Of a stretch of 64,000 bases of DNA, positions 7,520 through 16,614 are shown piece by piece. Below the pieces are notes generated by a model, which was not told the DNA's origin, ran no database searches, and worked only from the letters and a program-made list of their open reading frames with translations. Each line of letters starts with the position of its first letter. The stretch's first letter is position 1. The position numbers and the translations under genes are program-made. Source of the DNA: Phytohabitans sp036906915 (GTDB lineage Bacteria > Actinomycetota > Actinomycetes > Mycobacteriales > Micromonosporaceae); NCBI RefSeq assembly GCF_036906915.1, contig NZ_JBAKHX010000015.1, positions 1-64,000 of the forward strand. Reading direction: 5' to 3'.

Positions 7520-8332
7520 GTGGAAGGTGAACAGCCCGGACACGCGGTGGATGTTCCGCTTCCCGCGGGGAGGATGACGCCCGGCGTCGTCCGGCGGGGC
7601 GGGCAGTCGCTGCGCCCGATGGGCTCTTGGTCGGGCGCCGTGCACGAGTACCTGAGGCATCTGGAGTCCGTGGGCTTCGACGCAGCGCCCCGGCTCCTCG
7701 GTACCGACGGCCGACGCGAAATCCTCACCTTCGTCGAAGGCGACGTGCCCGTCGACCCGCAGTGGACGCCGGGACGAGGCAGCCGACTGCCGTCCTATGC
7801 CCGGTCGGACACCAGCCTTGTCGCTGCGGCCCGACTGCTGCGACGACTGCATGAGGCGGCTCGTAGGTTCCAGCCTGTCAACACCGAATACCGCTTCCAT
7901 CCCCATCCGCCTCGTCCGGGCGAGATCGTCTCACACGGCGACCTCGGCCCGTGGAACACCGTCTACCGTGGCGGCGTTCCCGCGGCTTTCATCGACTGGG
8001 ACTGCGCCGGCCCAGTCGAGCCCGTGGTGGACTTCGCCGCGGCGGCGTGGGAGTTCGTTCCGCTCGCACCGCCCGAGGTGCTCCGGCAATCGGGCTTCGA
8101 CCCTGTGCCCAACATCGCCGTCCGTCTGCGGCTGTTCGCCGACGCCTACGGTATCGGCGATCGACGGACCGTCGTGCCCGCTCTCCAACACACCCGGCTA
8201 CTCACGGCCGACCGCATCAAGTACGCACCGCTGACACCCGCGGAAGCGGCAGAGAACCTCGAATTCCGCGCACAGGAGTTGCGCTGGCTGCATGCGATGG
8301 TCACGCTCCTCGACAGTGAACTTGCGTCTTGA
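7520..8332 (+). CDS. Aminoglycoside phosphotransferase (APH)-family protein
   Basis: A protein-kinase-like small-molecule phosphotransferase. Visible motifs are MTPGVVRRGGQSLRPMGSWS and AVHEYLRHLESVGFDAAPRL at the start, ILTFVEGDVP (hinge), the catalytic SHGDLGPWNTVY (HGD-x4-N, Brenner motif) and FIDWDCAGP (metal-binding D). The end has the helical EFRAQELRWLHAMV. The start is uncertain: GTG 7520 is preferred, with GTG 7547 and ATG 7574 (after GGGGAGG) as alternatives. The large frame reaching back to 7061 is not coding. The substrate is unknown; proteins of this sub-type are not proven resistance enzymes. Confidence 0.8.
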   Translation: MEGEQPGHAVDVPLPAGRMTPGVVRRGGQSLRPMGSWSGAVHEYLRHLESVGFDAAPRLLGTDGRREILTFVEGDVPVDPQWTPGRGSRLPSYARSDTSLVAAARLLRRLHEAARRFQPVNTEYRFHPHPPRPGEIVSHGDLGPWNTVYRGGVPAAFIDWDCAGPVEPVVDFAAAAWEFVPLAPPEVLRQSGFDPVPNIAVRLRLFADAYGIGDRRTVVPALQHTRLLTADRIKYAPLTPAEAAENLEFRAQELRWLHAMVTLLDSELAS

Positions 8333-8557
8333 GAGACGTTTCCACCGCAGAATCTCCCCGCCCAGATGGGCCCGTGACGCTGGTGAGCACTTCGGACCAC
8401 CAGGACGACAGCGCCGACAGCGGCGGACGGCCGTATCAGCAGCCCGCCAGCGGCGGCACGTCGCAACGGCGATGATGTTCGCCCCGTCTGGAGACACGCG
8501 GACGGTGCTGGATCAACGCGGCGTGCCCGCTCGAACCATCGACTAGGTTGAACGCCA

Positions 8558-9085
8558 ATGAGTCGTTCCACGATGGAGGTACGGGTGGACATCGTCGAAG
8601 GACCGCGGATCGTGGTGAAAACCAAGACACCCTACGTCGGTATCCGCCTCGTCACTCCGTTCCGCGGGATGCTAGCCGTCCGCGACAAGCTGATGGCGGA
8701 ACTCTATGACTGGCTCGACAAGCGCGACCCGATCGACGTCGGCAGCACCTTCTTCCGCCTCCACGTGATCGACATGAACGGGCCGATGGACATCGAGGTC
8801 GGTGTCACCACGAAGCAGACACTCGATGGCGACGGCCGGGTCCGCCCAGGCACCCTACCCGGGGGCAGGTACGCGAGCCTTACGTACATCAACCACGCGC
8901 GGCGCGCGAACCAACTTCTGGTCACCTGGATCCGGGAAAACGGCCTCACCGCCGACCGCTGGGACGAACCGGCCGGCGACCGCTTCGCCTGCCGGTACGA
9001 GGCGTACCTGACCGACCCCCGGTCCCAGCCGATGAAGACCAAATGGCAGGTTGAACTCAACATTCGCCTCGCCGAACAGGCGTGA
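8558..9085 (+). CDS. GyrI-like effector-binding domain protein
   Basis: A 175-residue stand-alone GyrI/AraC effector-binding domain: IVEGPRIVVKTKTPYVGIRL at the first strand, DVGSTFFRLHVIDMNGPMDI in the middle, VGVTTKQTLDGDGRV and LPGGRYASLTYINHARRANQ at the ligand cleft, and a terminal WQVELNIRLAE strand. These SOUL/Rob-like domains bind hydrophobic or cationic small molecules. No DNA-binding domain is attached. It is downstream of the phosphotransferase with a 225-nt gap, so it probably has its own promoter. Confidence 0.85.
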   Translation: MSRSTMEVRVDIVEGPRIVVKTKTPYVGIRLVTPFRGMLAVRDKLMAELYDWLDKRDPIDVGSTFFRLHVIDMNGPMDIEVGVTTKQTLDGDGRVRPGTLPGGRYASLTYINHARRANQLLVTWIRENGLTADRWDEPAGDRFACRYEAYLTDPRSQPMKTKWQVELNIRLAEQA

Positions 9086-9398
9086 CCGCCATTTGCGCTA
9101 CCAGTCATAGCGAACCACATGAGCGACATGTTCAGTCGACATGGTCATAACAACGCAATGTCTTCGGCAAGATCGCGTGCACTGACCTCGAGCCAGATGA
9201 GGGCACCAGCCGAGCACGCGTGACTCGGTCTGCGTTTACGGAGAGTGACAGCGCAACAGAGGCTGCAAATCGGCACCGCACCGCGGACGACATTGAGGCT
9301 TCCTAGGCGCGGCATAGGGTCCCAGGCGACATGGCAGACCACAACGACCAACCCAACCTTTCGCACCCCGTCGGCGTTTAACCCGGCGAGGAGGTGCG
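9086..9398. other. Intergenic region upstream of sigma factor gene
   Basis: No gene is supported. The ribosome binding site GAGGAGG at 9388-9394 serves the sigma gene at 9399. The left half is relatively AT-rich and is a plausible promoter region, but no clear -35/-10 pair could be assigned. Confidence 0.35.
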
Positions 9399-9932
9399 AT
9401 GGAGCGGTACGAGGGGCTGAGCGAGTTCGTGCTTACCCGTGGTCCGGCGCTGTCCCGCACGGCATACCTGCTAACGGGGGATCACCAGCTCGCCGAGGAC
9501 CTGCTGCAACAGGCGCTGGCCAAGACGGCCGCGCACTGGCGGCGTATCCAAGCCGGCGGCAACCCCGAGGGCTACGTGCGCCGCGTCATGATCAACGAAC
9601 GCACCTCCTGGTGGCGACGCCGCCGCTACACCGAGGTAGCAGGCCCGGCCACCGACGAGATCCTGGCCGCCGGCCCAGCGCCAGGCACGGGAGACGAGGC
9701 CGAGGCAGCGGTACGCCGAATCAGCCTCCGCCGAGCCCTCGCCGCCTTACCGGCGCGCCAGCGAGCCGTGATCGTCTTGCGATTCTTCGAGGACCTGACC
9801 GAAGCGCAGACCGCCGACGCCATGGGGTCCTCGGTCGGCACCGTGAAATCACAAACCCATGCCGCTCTGGGGCGCCTGCGGGCGCTCGCCCCTGACCTTC
9901 TCGCCGACTTCCACACGGAGGTGACCTCGTGA
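9399..9932 (+). CDS. SigE-family ECF RNA polymerase sigma factor
   Basis: A 177-residue ECF sigma factor of the actinobacterial SigE-family type. Region 2 is seen as LSRTAYLLTGDHQLAEDLLQ and the GYVRRVMINERTSWWRRRR segment. Region 4 is ALAALPARQRAVIVLRFFED, followed by LTEAQTADAMGSSVGTVKSQ as the helix-turn-helix. The start ATG follows a strong GAGGAGG site at 4 nt. Its stop overlaps the start of the downstream membrane protein (GTGA), the normal arrangement for a sigma factor with a co-regulated membrane partner. Confidence 0.92.
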   Translation: MERYEGLSEFVLTRGPALSRTAYLLTGDHQLAEDLLQQALAKTAAHWRRIQAGGNPEGYVRRVMINERTSWWRRRRYTEVAGPATDEILAAGPAPGTGDEAEAAVRRISLRRALAALPARQRAVIVLRFFEDLTEAQTADAMGSSVGTVKSQTHAALGRLRALAPDLLADFHTEVTS

Positions 9933-11002
9933 CACCCCGACTGTCGAAGGCACTCAACGACCTGGCCGACGAGGCCGGCTCGTACGCCACCGTCGACGCC
10001 GTGCTCGCCGAGACCGGGCGGCGCCGCCGCCGGCGTACCGTAATCGCAGCCGCCGCGGTCCTCGCCATCGCCCTCGGAGGCGGAGTAATCGCGGCCCTGC
10101 CAAAAACCTCGCCCCCTCCCCTGCCGCAGATCGCGACGGCGCCCTGGCCAATACCCGAGGCGGTCGCGCAAACCCTGCCCACCACCGGCCCAGTCGGCCG
10201 CGCCGCCTACGCCTACACCACCCTCGGCGGCAACTACCTGGTCACCGACGACGGGCGCCGCTTCAACCTGCCCAACTCCGGCCTGCTGTCCCCCGACGGC
10301 CGCTGGCTGGGGTACGGCCTCGCCCCCGATCGCTACCTCGTGCGTGACCTGACAAGCGACACCGTCTGGCCCGTCAGCGGCGGCATGGGCGGCCTCGAAT
10401 GGTCCGCCGACAGCCGCTGGCTGCTGCTGACCGACGGCACCGAGCCACGCCAAAAGTGGTACCTGCGCCTGGACACCCGCGACGGCGCCCAACGCACCTC
10501 CGACGTGCCACTGGGATTCGCCGACGCAGTCCTGCCCAGCGGCGAGATCCTCTACACGGCGGACCCGTTCATGCGATCAGCCGGCGCCGACCCGCTCCTG
10601 ACCCGCTACGACCCGGCGACAGGCGCCAAAACCGAGATCCCGCTCGCCGCACCCGACGACCTGCTGAACGGCGGAACGCTCGTCGAACCCAACGAGCAGC
10701 GGCTGACCGTCATGCCCGGCCCCGCAAGCACCGCCCTGCTCGGCGTCTACGACGCTGGTGGGTTGACCGGCCTGCTCGAATACGACCTGGAAGACCGCCA
10801 CCTCATGGCCCGACACGAGGTGCCACCGACGGCCGGCGAGTGGCTCGTCACCGCCTACCACCCCACCGACGGAATCATCCTGACCCTCTGCGACCACACC
10901 CGCACCGACGTCGTCCTGCTCGACCCGATCCGTGGCCAGTACCAAACCGCGCTGACCCTGCCCGGCAAGGCCACCATCAACCTCACCACATCCGACCGTT
11001 GA
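9929..11002 (+). CDS. Membrane-anchored partner of the SigE-family sigma factor (beta-propeller-like)
   Basis: A 357-residue protein with a cytoplasmic N-terminus of about 35 residues, one membrane helix (residues 37-56, VIAAAAVLAIALGGGVIAAL) and an extracytoplasmic region with repeated short blocks such as LLSPDGRWLGYGLAPDRYLV and GLEWSADSRWLLLTDGTE. These are typical of TolB/WD40-like propeller blades. Translation is coupled to the sigma gene by a GTGA overlap. It may act as an anti-sigma-like or signal-sensing partner, but no zinc anti-sigma (ZAS) motif is visible, so that role is inferred from context. Confidence 0.7.
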   Translation: MTPRLSKALNDLADEAGSYATVDAVLAETGRRRRRRTVIAAAAVLAIALGGGVIAALPKTSPPPLPQIATAPWPIPEAVAQTLPTTGPVGRAAYAYTTLGGNYLVTDDGRRFNLPNSGLLSPDGRWLGYGLAPDRYLVRDLTSDTVWPVSGGMGGLEWSADSRWLLLTDGTEPRQKWYLRLDTRDGAQRTSDVPLGFADAVLPSGEILYTADPFMRSAGADPLLTRYDPATGAKTEIPLAAPDDLLNGGTLVEPNEQRLTVMPGPASTALLGVYDAGGLTGLLEYDLEDRHLMARHEVPPTAGEWLVTAYHPTDGIILTLCDHTRTDVVLLDPIRGQYQTALTLPGKATINLTTSDR

Positions 11003-11166
11003 CCCCAACTGCTTCCCCGCGCGCCGTCGAGCGGGTATCCCCGCTATCGCAGGGTTCTCGCGTGCCGAGCACCAGACTGATCTCCAGGAGTCCAACGGCG
11101 ATGAGTTTCGCCGTGGTTGCCGGTCTTATCCCTGACACGCGACCAACCGCACTCGAGGAGAACATC

Positions 11167-11745
11167 ATGACCGCCACCTACACGTTCGACGTCTTCTCCA
11201 GCCTCGACGGCTTCGGCGCCGCCAGCGGCAACTGGACCGGCTACTGGGGCAAGCAAGGCCCGGAGCTGCTCGCCCACCGCCTCGCCCTGTACAGCCAGGA
11301 GCAGCGGATGGTCTTCGGGGCCAACACGTATCGGGCGTTCGCGCAGATGCTGGCCTCGAGCACCGAGGAGTCCGACGTCCGTGACCCATGGGTCACCCGG
11401 ATGAGGAACCTGCCGGCAACGGTGGTGTCGAGCACGCTGGAAGGTGCCTTCGACTGGCCGGACGCGACCGTCGTGAGCGGCGACGCTGTCGACGTCGTCG
11501 CCCGGCTCAAGGAGGAGTCCGAGGTGCCGTTGCGCTCGCACGGCAGCCTGTCGCTGAACCGGGCGCTGATGGCCGCCGGTCTGGTCGACCGCGTCCAGGT
11601 GACGCTCTTCCCCGTGATCACCGGTCAGACCGGGCTGGACTCGATCTTCCAGGGTGCGGCCGACTTCGACCTCGAGCTGATCGAGAGCCGGACGCTGGAC
11701 GGCCACATCCAAGAACTCGTCTACCGGCCCACCCTGCATGTCTGA
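11167..11745 (+). CDS. RibD C-terminal/dihydrofolate reductase-family protein
   Basis: A 192-residue protein of the bacterial-type DHFR/RibD_C superfamily: TYTFDVFSSLDGFGAASGNW at the N-terminus, MVFGANTYRAF, the strand ATVVSSTLE, the NADPH-binding SEVPLRSHGSLSLNRALMAA, and VTLFPVITGQTGLDSIFQGA near the end. ATG 11167 has GAGGAG six to eight nt upstream, and the frame upstream of it is not coding. Members are NADPH-dependent reductases with varied, mostly unknown substrates; this is not the cell's folA by sequence style. Confidence 0.85.
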   Translation: MTATYTFDVFSSLDGFGAASGNWTGYWGKQGPELLAHRLALYSQEQRMVFGANTYRAFAQMLASSTEESDVRDPWVTRMRNLPATVVSSTLEGAFDWPDATVVSGDAVDVVARLKEESEVPLRSHGSLSLNRALMAAGLVDRVQVTLFPVITGQTGLDSIFQGAADFDLELIESRTLDGHIQELVYRPTLHV

Positions 11746-11749
11746 ATCC

Positions 11750-11890
11750 GGCTGTCGATTCGGCGGATGATTCGACAAGTCTCAAGGCGTTGCCGCAGCA
11801 GAGCAGGGCCTGGCGGTAGCCGCTGCCGCGGTGGTGGGTGTAGCCCAGGCTCTGCCACGTGTAGGCCTCGCCGTAGCGGTTGTCGACTCG
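11750..11890 (-). pseudogene. Relic of an AfsR/SARP TPR domain
   Basis: The minus strand, in one frame, reads NRYGEAYTWQSLGYTHHRGS and then GYRQALLCCGNALRLVES. This is the TPR signature (YGEAxTxDSLGYAHHxLGxxxxA) of the C-terminal repeats of AfsR-like regulators. Nothing on either side continues it. It is probably a fragment of a former regulator gene, deleted on both sides, between the reductase gene and the ester cyclase gene. Confidence 0.45.
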
Positions 11891-12015
11891 TCGATCCCTC
11901 GTCGGACTGACCGGGACGGGCGGCGGTTACGGGTGTCGATAATGCCTTCGCCCTGGTCAGGGCGCTTCTAGGCTGAGCTGTGGTTGCCACGGGGGCCCCG
12001 AGACGAGGTGAGGGC

Positions 12016-12720
12016 ATGACCTTCGTTCAGATCATCGACTGCAAGACCGACAGAGTCGACGACATGAATCGACTCCTGGACAAATGGGTCGAGCAGACCC
12101 ACGGCAAGCGGACCGCCACGCACGCGACGGTCGCCATGGATCGGTCCGACTCGCACCACGTGATCGAAATCGTGGAGTTCCCCTCGTACGAGGAGGCGAT
12201 GCGCCAGTCGAACCTCCCGGAGACCAACCGGATCTTCGAGGAGATGGTGGCGCTCTGCGAGATGCCGCCGACGTTCACCGACCTCGACGTCGTCCGCGAC
12301 GAGCAGCTCAACAAGATGGTGTGCCGCCGCTTCTTCGACATCCTCGCGGGCGGCGACCTCAACGCGCTCGACCAGGTGATGACCAGCGACTACCGCGACC
12401 ACGACCCCACCAACGAGCAAGAAACGGTCGGCCTGGAGAGCACCCGCGCGGAGGTGACCGGGTACCGGAACGGGTTCCCGGACTTCCGGTTCTCGCTGGA
12501 GGACCAGATCGCGGAGGGCGACAAGGTGTGCAACCGGTGGTCCTGGACGGGCACGCACACGGGCGAGTTCCAGGGCCTCGCGCCCACGAACCGCCGGGTC
12601 GAGATGAGCGGGATGACCGTACACCACCTTGCCGACGGCAAGATCCAGGAAGGCTGGTGGAACTACGACTCCCTCGGCCTGATGGCCCAGCTCGGCGTCG
12701 TTGACCTGCCGCGCCGCTGA
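12016..12720 (+). CDS. Ester cyclase/SnoaL-like protein with N-terminal ferredoxin-like domain
   Basis: A 234-residue two-domain protein. Residues 1-95 (FVQIIDCKTDRVDDMNRLLD, DRSDSHHVIEIVEFPSYEEA) look like a dimeric alpha/beta-barrel (ABM-like) domain. Residues 100-230 form a SnoaL/NTF2-like fold: NKMVCRRFFDILAGGDLNAL, TSDYRDHDPTN, DQIAEGDKVCNRWSWTGTHT, and DGKIQEGWWNYDSLGLMAQL. SnoaL-like proteins include polyketide cyclases, but many are of unknown function. The start ATG 12016 follows GAGGTGAG. It is monocistronic, with a repeat element immediately downstream. Confidence 0.8.
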   Translation: MTFVQIIDCKTDRVDDMNRLLDKWVEQTHGKRTATHATVAMDRSDSHHVIEIVEFPSYEEAMRQSNLPETNRIFEEMVALCEMPPTFTDLDVVRDEQLNKMVCRRFFDILAGGDLNALDQVMTSDYRDHDPTNEQETVGLESTRAEVTGYRNGFPDFRFSLEDQIAEGDKVCNRWSWTGTHTGEFQGLAPTNRRVEMSGMTVHHLADGKIQEGWWNYDSLGLMAQLGVVDLPRR

Positions 12721-12760
12721 AGCCGCGCGGGCCGCGGCGTTCGTGCCGCAATCCGCTCCG

Positions 12761-12837
12761 CGATCAAGGAGATTCCCATCGATCAAGGGCGAATGCACGT
12801 GGTTTTGAGATCAAAGCACGTGCGTTTGCCCTTGATC
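12761..12837. repeat. Composite palindromic element, copy A (side unit + 57-bp palindrome)
   Basis: The palindrome is 12781-12837: a 22-nt left arm starting GATCAAGGGCGAATGCACG, a 13-nt loop, and a 22-nt right arm ending TTTGCCCTTGATC. A side unit, GATCAAGGAGATTCCCATC, precedes it at 12762-12780. It lies distal to the stop of the GGDEF gene, with the array at 12841-12930 between them. The same family recurs at 16615, 26775, 27174, 36485 and 53831. Confidence 0.85.
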
Positions 12838-12840
12838 GGC

Positions 12841-12930
12841 GAGCGCGGCCCCGCAAGGCGAGCGCGGCCCCGCAAGGCGAGCGCGGCCCCGCAAGGCGAG
12901 CGCGGCCCCGCAAGGCGAGCGCGCCGCGGG
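12841..12930. repeat. 19-bp tandem repeat array
   Basis: The unit GAGCGCGGCCCCGCAAGGC repeats with period 19 at 12841, 12860, 12879 and 12898, with a degenerate fifth copy from 12917. It fills the space between palindrome copy A and the stop codon of the GGDEF gene at 12937. Confidence 0.9.
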
Positions 12931-12936
12931 GCGCGC

Positions 12937-14631
12937 TTAGGCGGTGGGGTCGGGGATCGTGAAGGCGAAGGTGCGCTGGACGGGCTCTACGCGGTTACGG
13001 CCGTGGCGCTTGGCGCGGTAGAGCTGACCGTCTGCCGCGTCCAGCACCTGGGTGGCCGTGCTGCCCGGCGCCAGCCTGGCCACGCCCAGGCTGATCGTGA
13101 CGGCCAGGCCCGGCCGCAACGCGCCCCAGTCGTACGCCTGAACGGCGGCGCGCAGCCGCTCGCAGATGTCGCGCGCCGCCGGCAGGTCGGTGTCGGGGAA
13201 CGCGAGGCAGAACTCCTCGCCGCCCATCCTGGTGACCAGGTCGCCGGGGCGGCTGCCGGCGCGCAGGATGCCGGCGAGCCGCTTGAGCACCTCGTCACCG
13301 AGCGGATGTCCAAAGTGGTCGTTAATGCCCTTGAACCGGTCGACGTCGCCGACCGCCACGCACAGTGGACGGTTGCCGGCGGTCGCCGCGCCGACCAGCC
13401 GGGTCAGCTCCTCGTCCTGATGGCGGCGGTTCCACAGGCCGGTGAGCTGGTCTTCGCGGGCCTCCGCCTGCCAGGCCAGCTTTTCCTGCTCAAGCTCCTC
13501 GCGGCGCACCCGGTGCAGCTCGGCCTCCAGGCGGGCGCGCTCGGCTTCGATGCGGGCGTTGTCGAGCTCGAACCGGTTGGTCAGCAGCCGGGCGCGCGTC
13601 TCGGCCATCGCCGAGTACACGGTGCGCTCGGCCTCGTGGTAGGTGCGGTAGTGGCGCAGCGCGGTGGCCGCGTCGCCGCGCTCCTCGTACGCCTCCGCGA
13701 GCTGCTGGTGCACCGCCATGATGGTGGTCTTCTCGTTGGGCTCCGAGGCCATCTCCAGCACGGTGCCGAGGATGGCGATCGCCTCGGCGGTGCGCCCCTG
13801 CTCAATGTGGATGGTCGCGATGCCCTGCAACGCGGCCAGCTCCAGTGACTTGTATCCGTGCTTCGCGCCCAGGGCCCCGGAGACCTTCAGCATCTCGGTG
13901 GCCTCGGCGTACTCGCCCGCGAGGGTGAGCAGGGTGCCGAAGTTGCCAAGGCACATCGACTCGCGGTACGGGTGCTGGGCGGAGCGGGCCAGCACGAGCG
14001 CGTCCTTGGCGTACGACAGGCCATCGCCGAGCGCGGCCTCGGCTCCGGCCAGGTCGCCGGCCGCGTGCAGCTCCTTGACCAACCCGACCGCGTTGTCGCT
14101 GAGGTTGTTGAGAATGCAGAACACCGACTCGTCGTCGAGGTCGGTGCGGGCCAGGTCGAGTGCCCTGGTCAGGAACGCCTTGCCCTGGCCGTAGTCGCCG
14201 AGAAAACCGTGCACCCCGCCGATCCGGTTGAACACCCAGAACAGCAGCTCGGGCTCCTCGACCCGCTCCGCGATGTCGAGGCCGGTGGACAGGGCGCGCA
14301 ACGCCTCGTCGTAAAGGCCGAGCTTGGTGTACGCCAGCGCCTGCACGGTCTGCACCTTGCACAGTGCCCGGTCGTCTATCCCGCCGGCGAGTAGCTGGGC
14401 GGCCAGCTCGGTGGAGCGCACCGCCTGCTCGTGGTCGCCGATGCGCACCGAGTGCTCCGCGTGCACCCGCAGCGCCGCCGCGTGCAACCGGTCGTCACGC
14501 ACCGCGGCGGCCAGGTCGGCCGCCTGCCGGGCCAGAGCCGCGCCGGCACGATAATCGCCCTGGTTACGGGCGGTCTCGGCCCTGTCGACGAGCTCCTCGG
14601 CCCGCTGCCGGAGGTCAGCGCCGACGGTCAC
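12937..14631 (-). CDS. Diguanylate cyclase with N-terminal TPR repeats
   Basis: A 564-residue protein from GTG 14631, which has GGGGAGG six nt upstream; a longer frame to 14694 lacks a ribosome binding site. Residues 1-350 are TPR-like helical repeats, followed by a coiled-coil (ELDNARIEAERARLEAELHR). The C-terminal cyclase domain has DQLTGLWNRRHQDEEL, VGDVDRFKGINDHFGHPLGD and an intact active-site GGEEF at about residue 470. RPGD five residues before GGEEF is a canonical RxxD inhibitory site, so synthesis of c-di-GMP with product feedback is predicted. It has no membrane segment. The TPR part probably binds a partner. Confidence 0.9.
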   Translation of the reverse strand: MTVGADLRQRAEELVDRAETARNQGDYRAGAALARQAADLAAAVRDDRLHAAALRVHAEHSVRIGDHEQAVRSTELAAQLLAGGIDDRALCKVQTVQALAYTKLGLYDEALRALSTGLDIAERVEEPELLFWVFNRIGGVHGFLGDYGQGKAFLTRALDLARTDLDDESVFCILNNLSDNAVGLVKELHAAGDLAGAEAALGDGLSYAKDALVLARSAQHPYRESMCLGNFGTLLTLAGEYAEATEMLKVSGALGAKHGYKSLELAALQGIATIHIEQGRTAEAIAILGTVLEMASEPNEKTTIMAVHQQLAEAYEERGDAATALRHYRTYHEAERTVYSAMAETRARLLTNRFELDNARIEAERARLEAELHRVRREELEQEKLAWQAEAREDQLTGLWNRRHQDEELTRLVGAATAGNRPLCVAVGDVDRFKGINDHFGHPLGDEVLKRLAGILRAGSRPGDLVTRMGGEEFCLAFPDTDLPAARDICERLRAAVQAYDWGALRPGLAVTISLGVARLAPGSTATQVLDAADGQLYRAKRHGRNRVEPVQRTFAFTIPDPTA

Positions 14632-14798
14632 CGCTACGTCCTCCCCGGCGCGCGGCTGGCCCGCGGCGGTGAGGGGTGCCAGCGGGGGTCGCACTCACTG
14701 TTGATAGCACACGCAGGCTTTCTACGGCGTCGGACGGGGAACGATCTTTTCAGTTGGTGCTGGCCGGAGGGGTGGCCCGGTATTGCCATGATGCCAGC

Positions 14799-15776
14799 AT
14801 GACGCGAGTAGGTACCGCTGCTCTGGTCGTGTTGGCGGCCCTGTTGGCCGCTGGTTGCGGTACCCGATCCGGGTTACCGGACGACCGCGGCGCTGCCGTG
14901 GTCGAACCCCAGCCTGTCGGGGTCCGCGACCCCGCGCCGCTGGTAAGCGCGGCGCCGGCGGCCGACGAGGGCTGCGACCGCCGCGCGAGCCTACGGCCGC
15001 GCGGCGCGCTGCCGGCGCCGGGCCGGATGCCGGCGGGTTCCACCATGGACGCCATCCGGAAGCAGGGCCGGCTGGTCGTCGGGATCGATCAGGACGCGTA
15101 CCTGTTCAGCTACCGGGATCCGGACGGACGGCTCGTCGGGTTCGAGATCGACATCGCGCGGCGGATCGCGGCGGCCATCTTCGGCAGCCCGGACGCGGTG
15201 ACGTTCCGGGCCATCTCGACCGCCCAGCGGATACCGGTGCTGCGCAGCGGCGAGGTCCACATGGTCATCCGCACGATGACGATGAACTGTGAGCGCTGGA
15301 AGCAGGTGGCGTTCTCCACCGAGTACCTGTCGTCCGGCCAGCGGCTGCTGGTGCGCGACGGCTCCGGCATCGACGGCCTCGCCGACCTGGGCAGCCGGAA
15401 GGTGTGCGCGACCAGCGGCAGCAGCAGCATCCCCAACCTTCAGAAGGCGCCGTCCAAGCCCGTCGCGGTGGCCGCCGACCTGCTCGTCGACTGCCTGGTG
15501 CTCCTCCAGCAGAACCAGGTCGACGCGGTCTCCAGCATCGACACGCTGCTCGCGACGCTGGCCGTGCAAGATCCCAACACCCGCATCGTCGGCGAACGGG
15601 TCACCGACGACCCGGCCGGCATCGCGATGCCGCAGGGCCGCGACGACCTGGTGCGCTTCGTCAACGGGGTGCTCGACCAGATGCGCGCCGACGGCTCGTG
15701 GACGGCCAGCTACCGCCGCTGGTTCGGGTCGGTGGGCCCGGTACCCCCGCCGCCAACACCCCGCTATCGCGACTAG
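14799..15776 (+). CDS. GlnH-like solute-binding lipoprotein (glutamate/polar amino acid type)
   Basis: A 325-residue lipoprotein: signal peptide VLAALLAAGC with a lipobox cysteine at residue 20, a Pro/Ala-rich spacer, then a periplasmic-binding domain type 2. GRLVVGIDQDAYLFSYRDPD and GRLVGFEIDIARRIAAAIFG are the hallmark motifs, followed by IPVLRSGEVHMVIRTMTMNC and QNQVDAVSSIDTLLATLAVQ. It resembles GlnH-type glutamate/aspartate receptors of actinobacteria, which can feed ABC import or act as sensors for kinases. No permease gene is adjacent. It is divergent from the GGDEF gene. ATG 14799 is the start; the frame upstream is not coding. Confidence 0.88.
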   Translation: MTRVGTAALVVLAALLAAGCGTRSGLPDDRGAAVVEPQPVGVRDPAPLVSAAPAADEGCDRRASLRPRGALPAPGRMPAGSTMDAIRKQGRLVVGIDQDAYLFSYRDPDGRLVGFEIDIARRIAAAIFGSPDAVTFRAISTAQRIPVLRSGEVHMVIRTMTMNCERWKQVAFSTEYLSSGQRLLVRDGSGIDGLADLGSRKVCATSGSSSIPNLQKAPSKPVAVAADLLVDCLVLLQQNQVDAVSSIDTLLATLAVQDPNTRIVGERVTDDPAGIAMPQGRDDLVRFVNGVLDQMRADGSWTASYRRWFGSVGPVPPPPTPRYRD

Positions 15777-15941
15777 GCCCTGTCCTGTCCGGGTCGTGGC
15801 GTACTTCCGATCGACTTCCCGCATGCCTCCCGGCACAGTGCCTGGCCGGACGCCCACCTCGACCACCTGCGCGCCGATGCCACCCGCTGGCGTAGCCCCT
15901 CACCCACCGACGGCCTGGCCCTGCAGGCGTACGGGCACCAG

Positions 15942-16181
15942 GTGCTCGACGGGCTGCTGCGCTCGATGCCCACGGCGGTGCTGGAGGCCGTCGACGGCCC
16001 CGACCTGATCCGGGCCGCCGCGACGCCGGACGACGCGGCTTGTCTGCTCGCCGCGATAACGTTCGCCGCGCTGGGGTCGCTGACCGTGGGCGCCGCCGCG
16101 GCGAGCGCCATGGCGCTCGCCCTGGCCGTCAACTTCGGCATCTACGTGTACTTCCGCCGGCGTTCCATCCGCCGCAAATAG
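15942..16181 (+). CDS. Small hypothetical membrane protein, possibly 5'-truncated
   Basis: A 79-residue frame from GTG 15942 with two hydrophobic stretches (ACLLAAITFAALGSLTVGAA and AMALALAVNFGIYVYF) and a basic tail RRRSIRRK. The same frame is open back to the stop of the GlnH-like gene and reads coherently upstream (HLDHLRADATRWRSPSP, LALQAYGHQVLDGLL), but has no ATG or GTG there. The natural N-terminus may therefore have been lost, or an unusual start may be used. No known family was recognised. Confidence 0.45.
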   Translation: MLDGLLRSMPTAVLEAVDGPDLIRAAATPDDAACLLAAITFAALGSLTVGAAAASAMALALAVNFGIYVYFRRRSIRRK

Positions 16182-16234
16182 CTCCACATCGGACCACGCG
16201 TTTCGCGGACGGTGACGCCGGGCAATCTGCGGGT

Positions 16235-16414
16235 ATGCCACTGATCTTTCGCAAGCGCAAGAAGTTCGGCCCGCTGATCCTGAACTTCACCGAGAACGGC
16301 TTCTCGTCGTGGAGCATCAAGGTCGGCCGCTGGTCGTGGAACTCCCGCGCCCGCGCCCACCGCGTCGACCTGCCCGGTCCGCTGTCCTGGCGCCAGCGCA
16401 AGTCCCGCAACTGA
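16235..16414 (+). CDS. DUF4236 domain-containing protein
   Basis: A 59-residue basic protein. FRKRKKFGPLILNFTENGFS and SWSIKVGRWSWNSRARAHRV, then DLPGPLSW, match the short actinobacterial form of DUF4236, whose members start with a 'F-R-K' and share G-x-S-x-N-x-S/T and W-x-x-N-x-R motifs. The function is unknown. ATG 16235 is chosen, being the first one giving the family's N-terminus. Confidence 0.75.
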   Translation: MPLIFRKRKKFGPLILNFTENGFSSWSIKVGRWSWNSRARAHRVDLPGPLSWRQRKSRN

Positions 16415-16614
16415 CCCTACGGCGCGGTGAGTGTTCTGCCTGGTAGGCCCGGTGCAGCAGCCCGTACGGGCATCGGATCACCACCGCCACAGCCGTCAAG
16501 CACCGCACCATCGAGCTTCGCCGCGCGGCCTCGCCCGCGAGCGTCCTGGCGCTGCGCGCGCCGCGCGTGCGAGGGCCAGCGCCGCGAGACCGAATTGCCG
16601 CGCGGACGCGCGTC

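Noticed and set aside
7061..8332. 423-codon open frame as a single gene
   Set aside because: Only the part after about 7520 resembles a phosphotransferase; the rest is antisense to a truncated gene and lacks protein-like composition.
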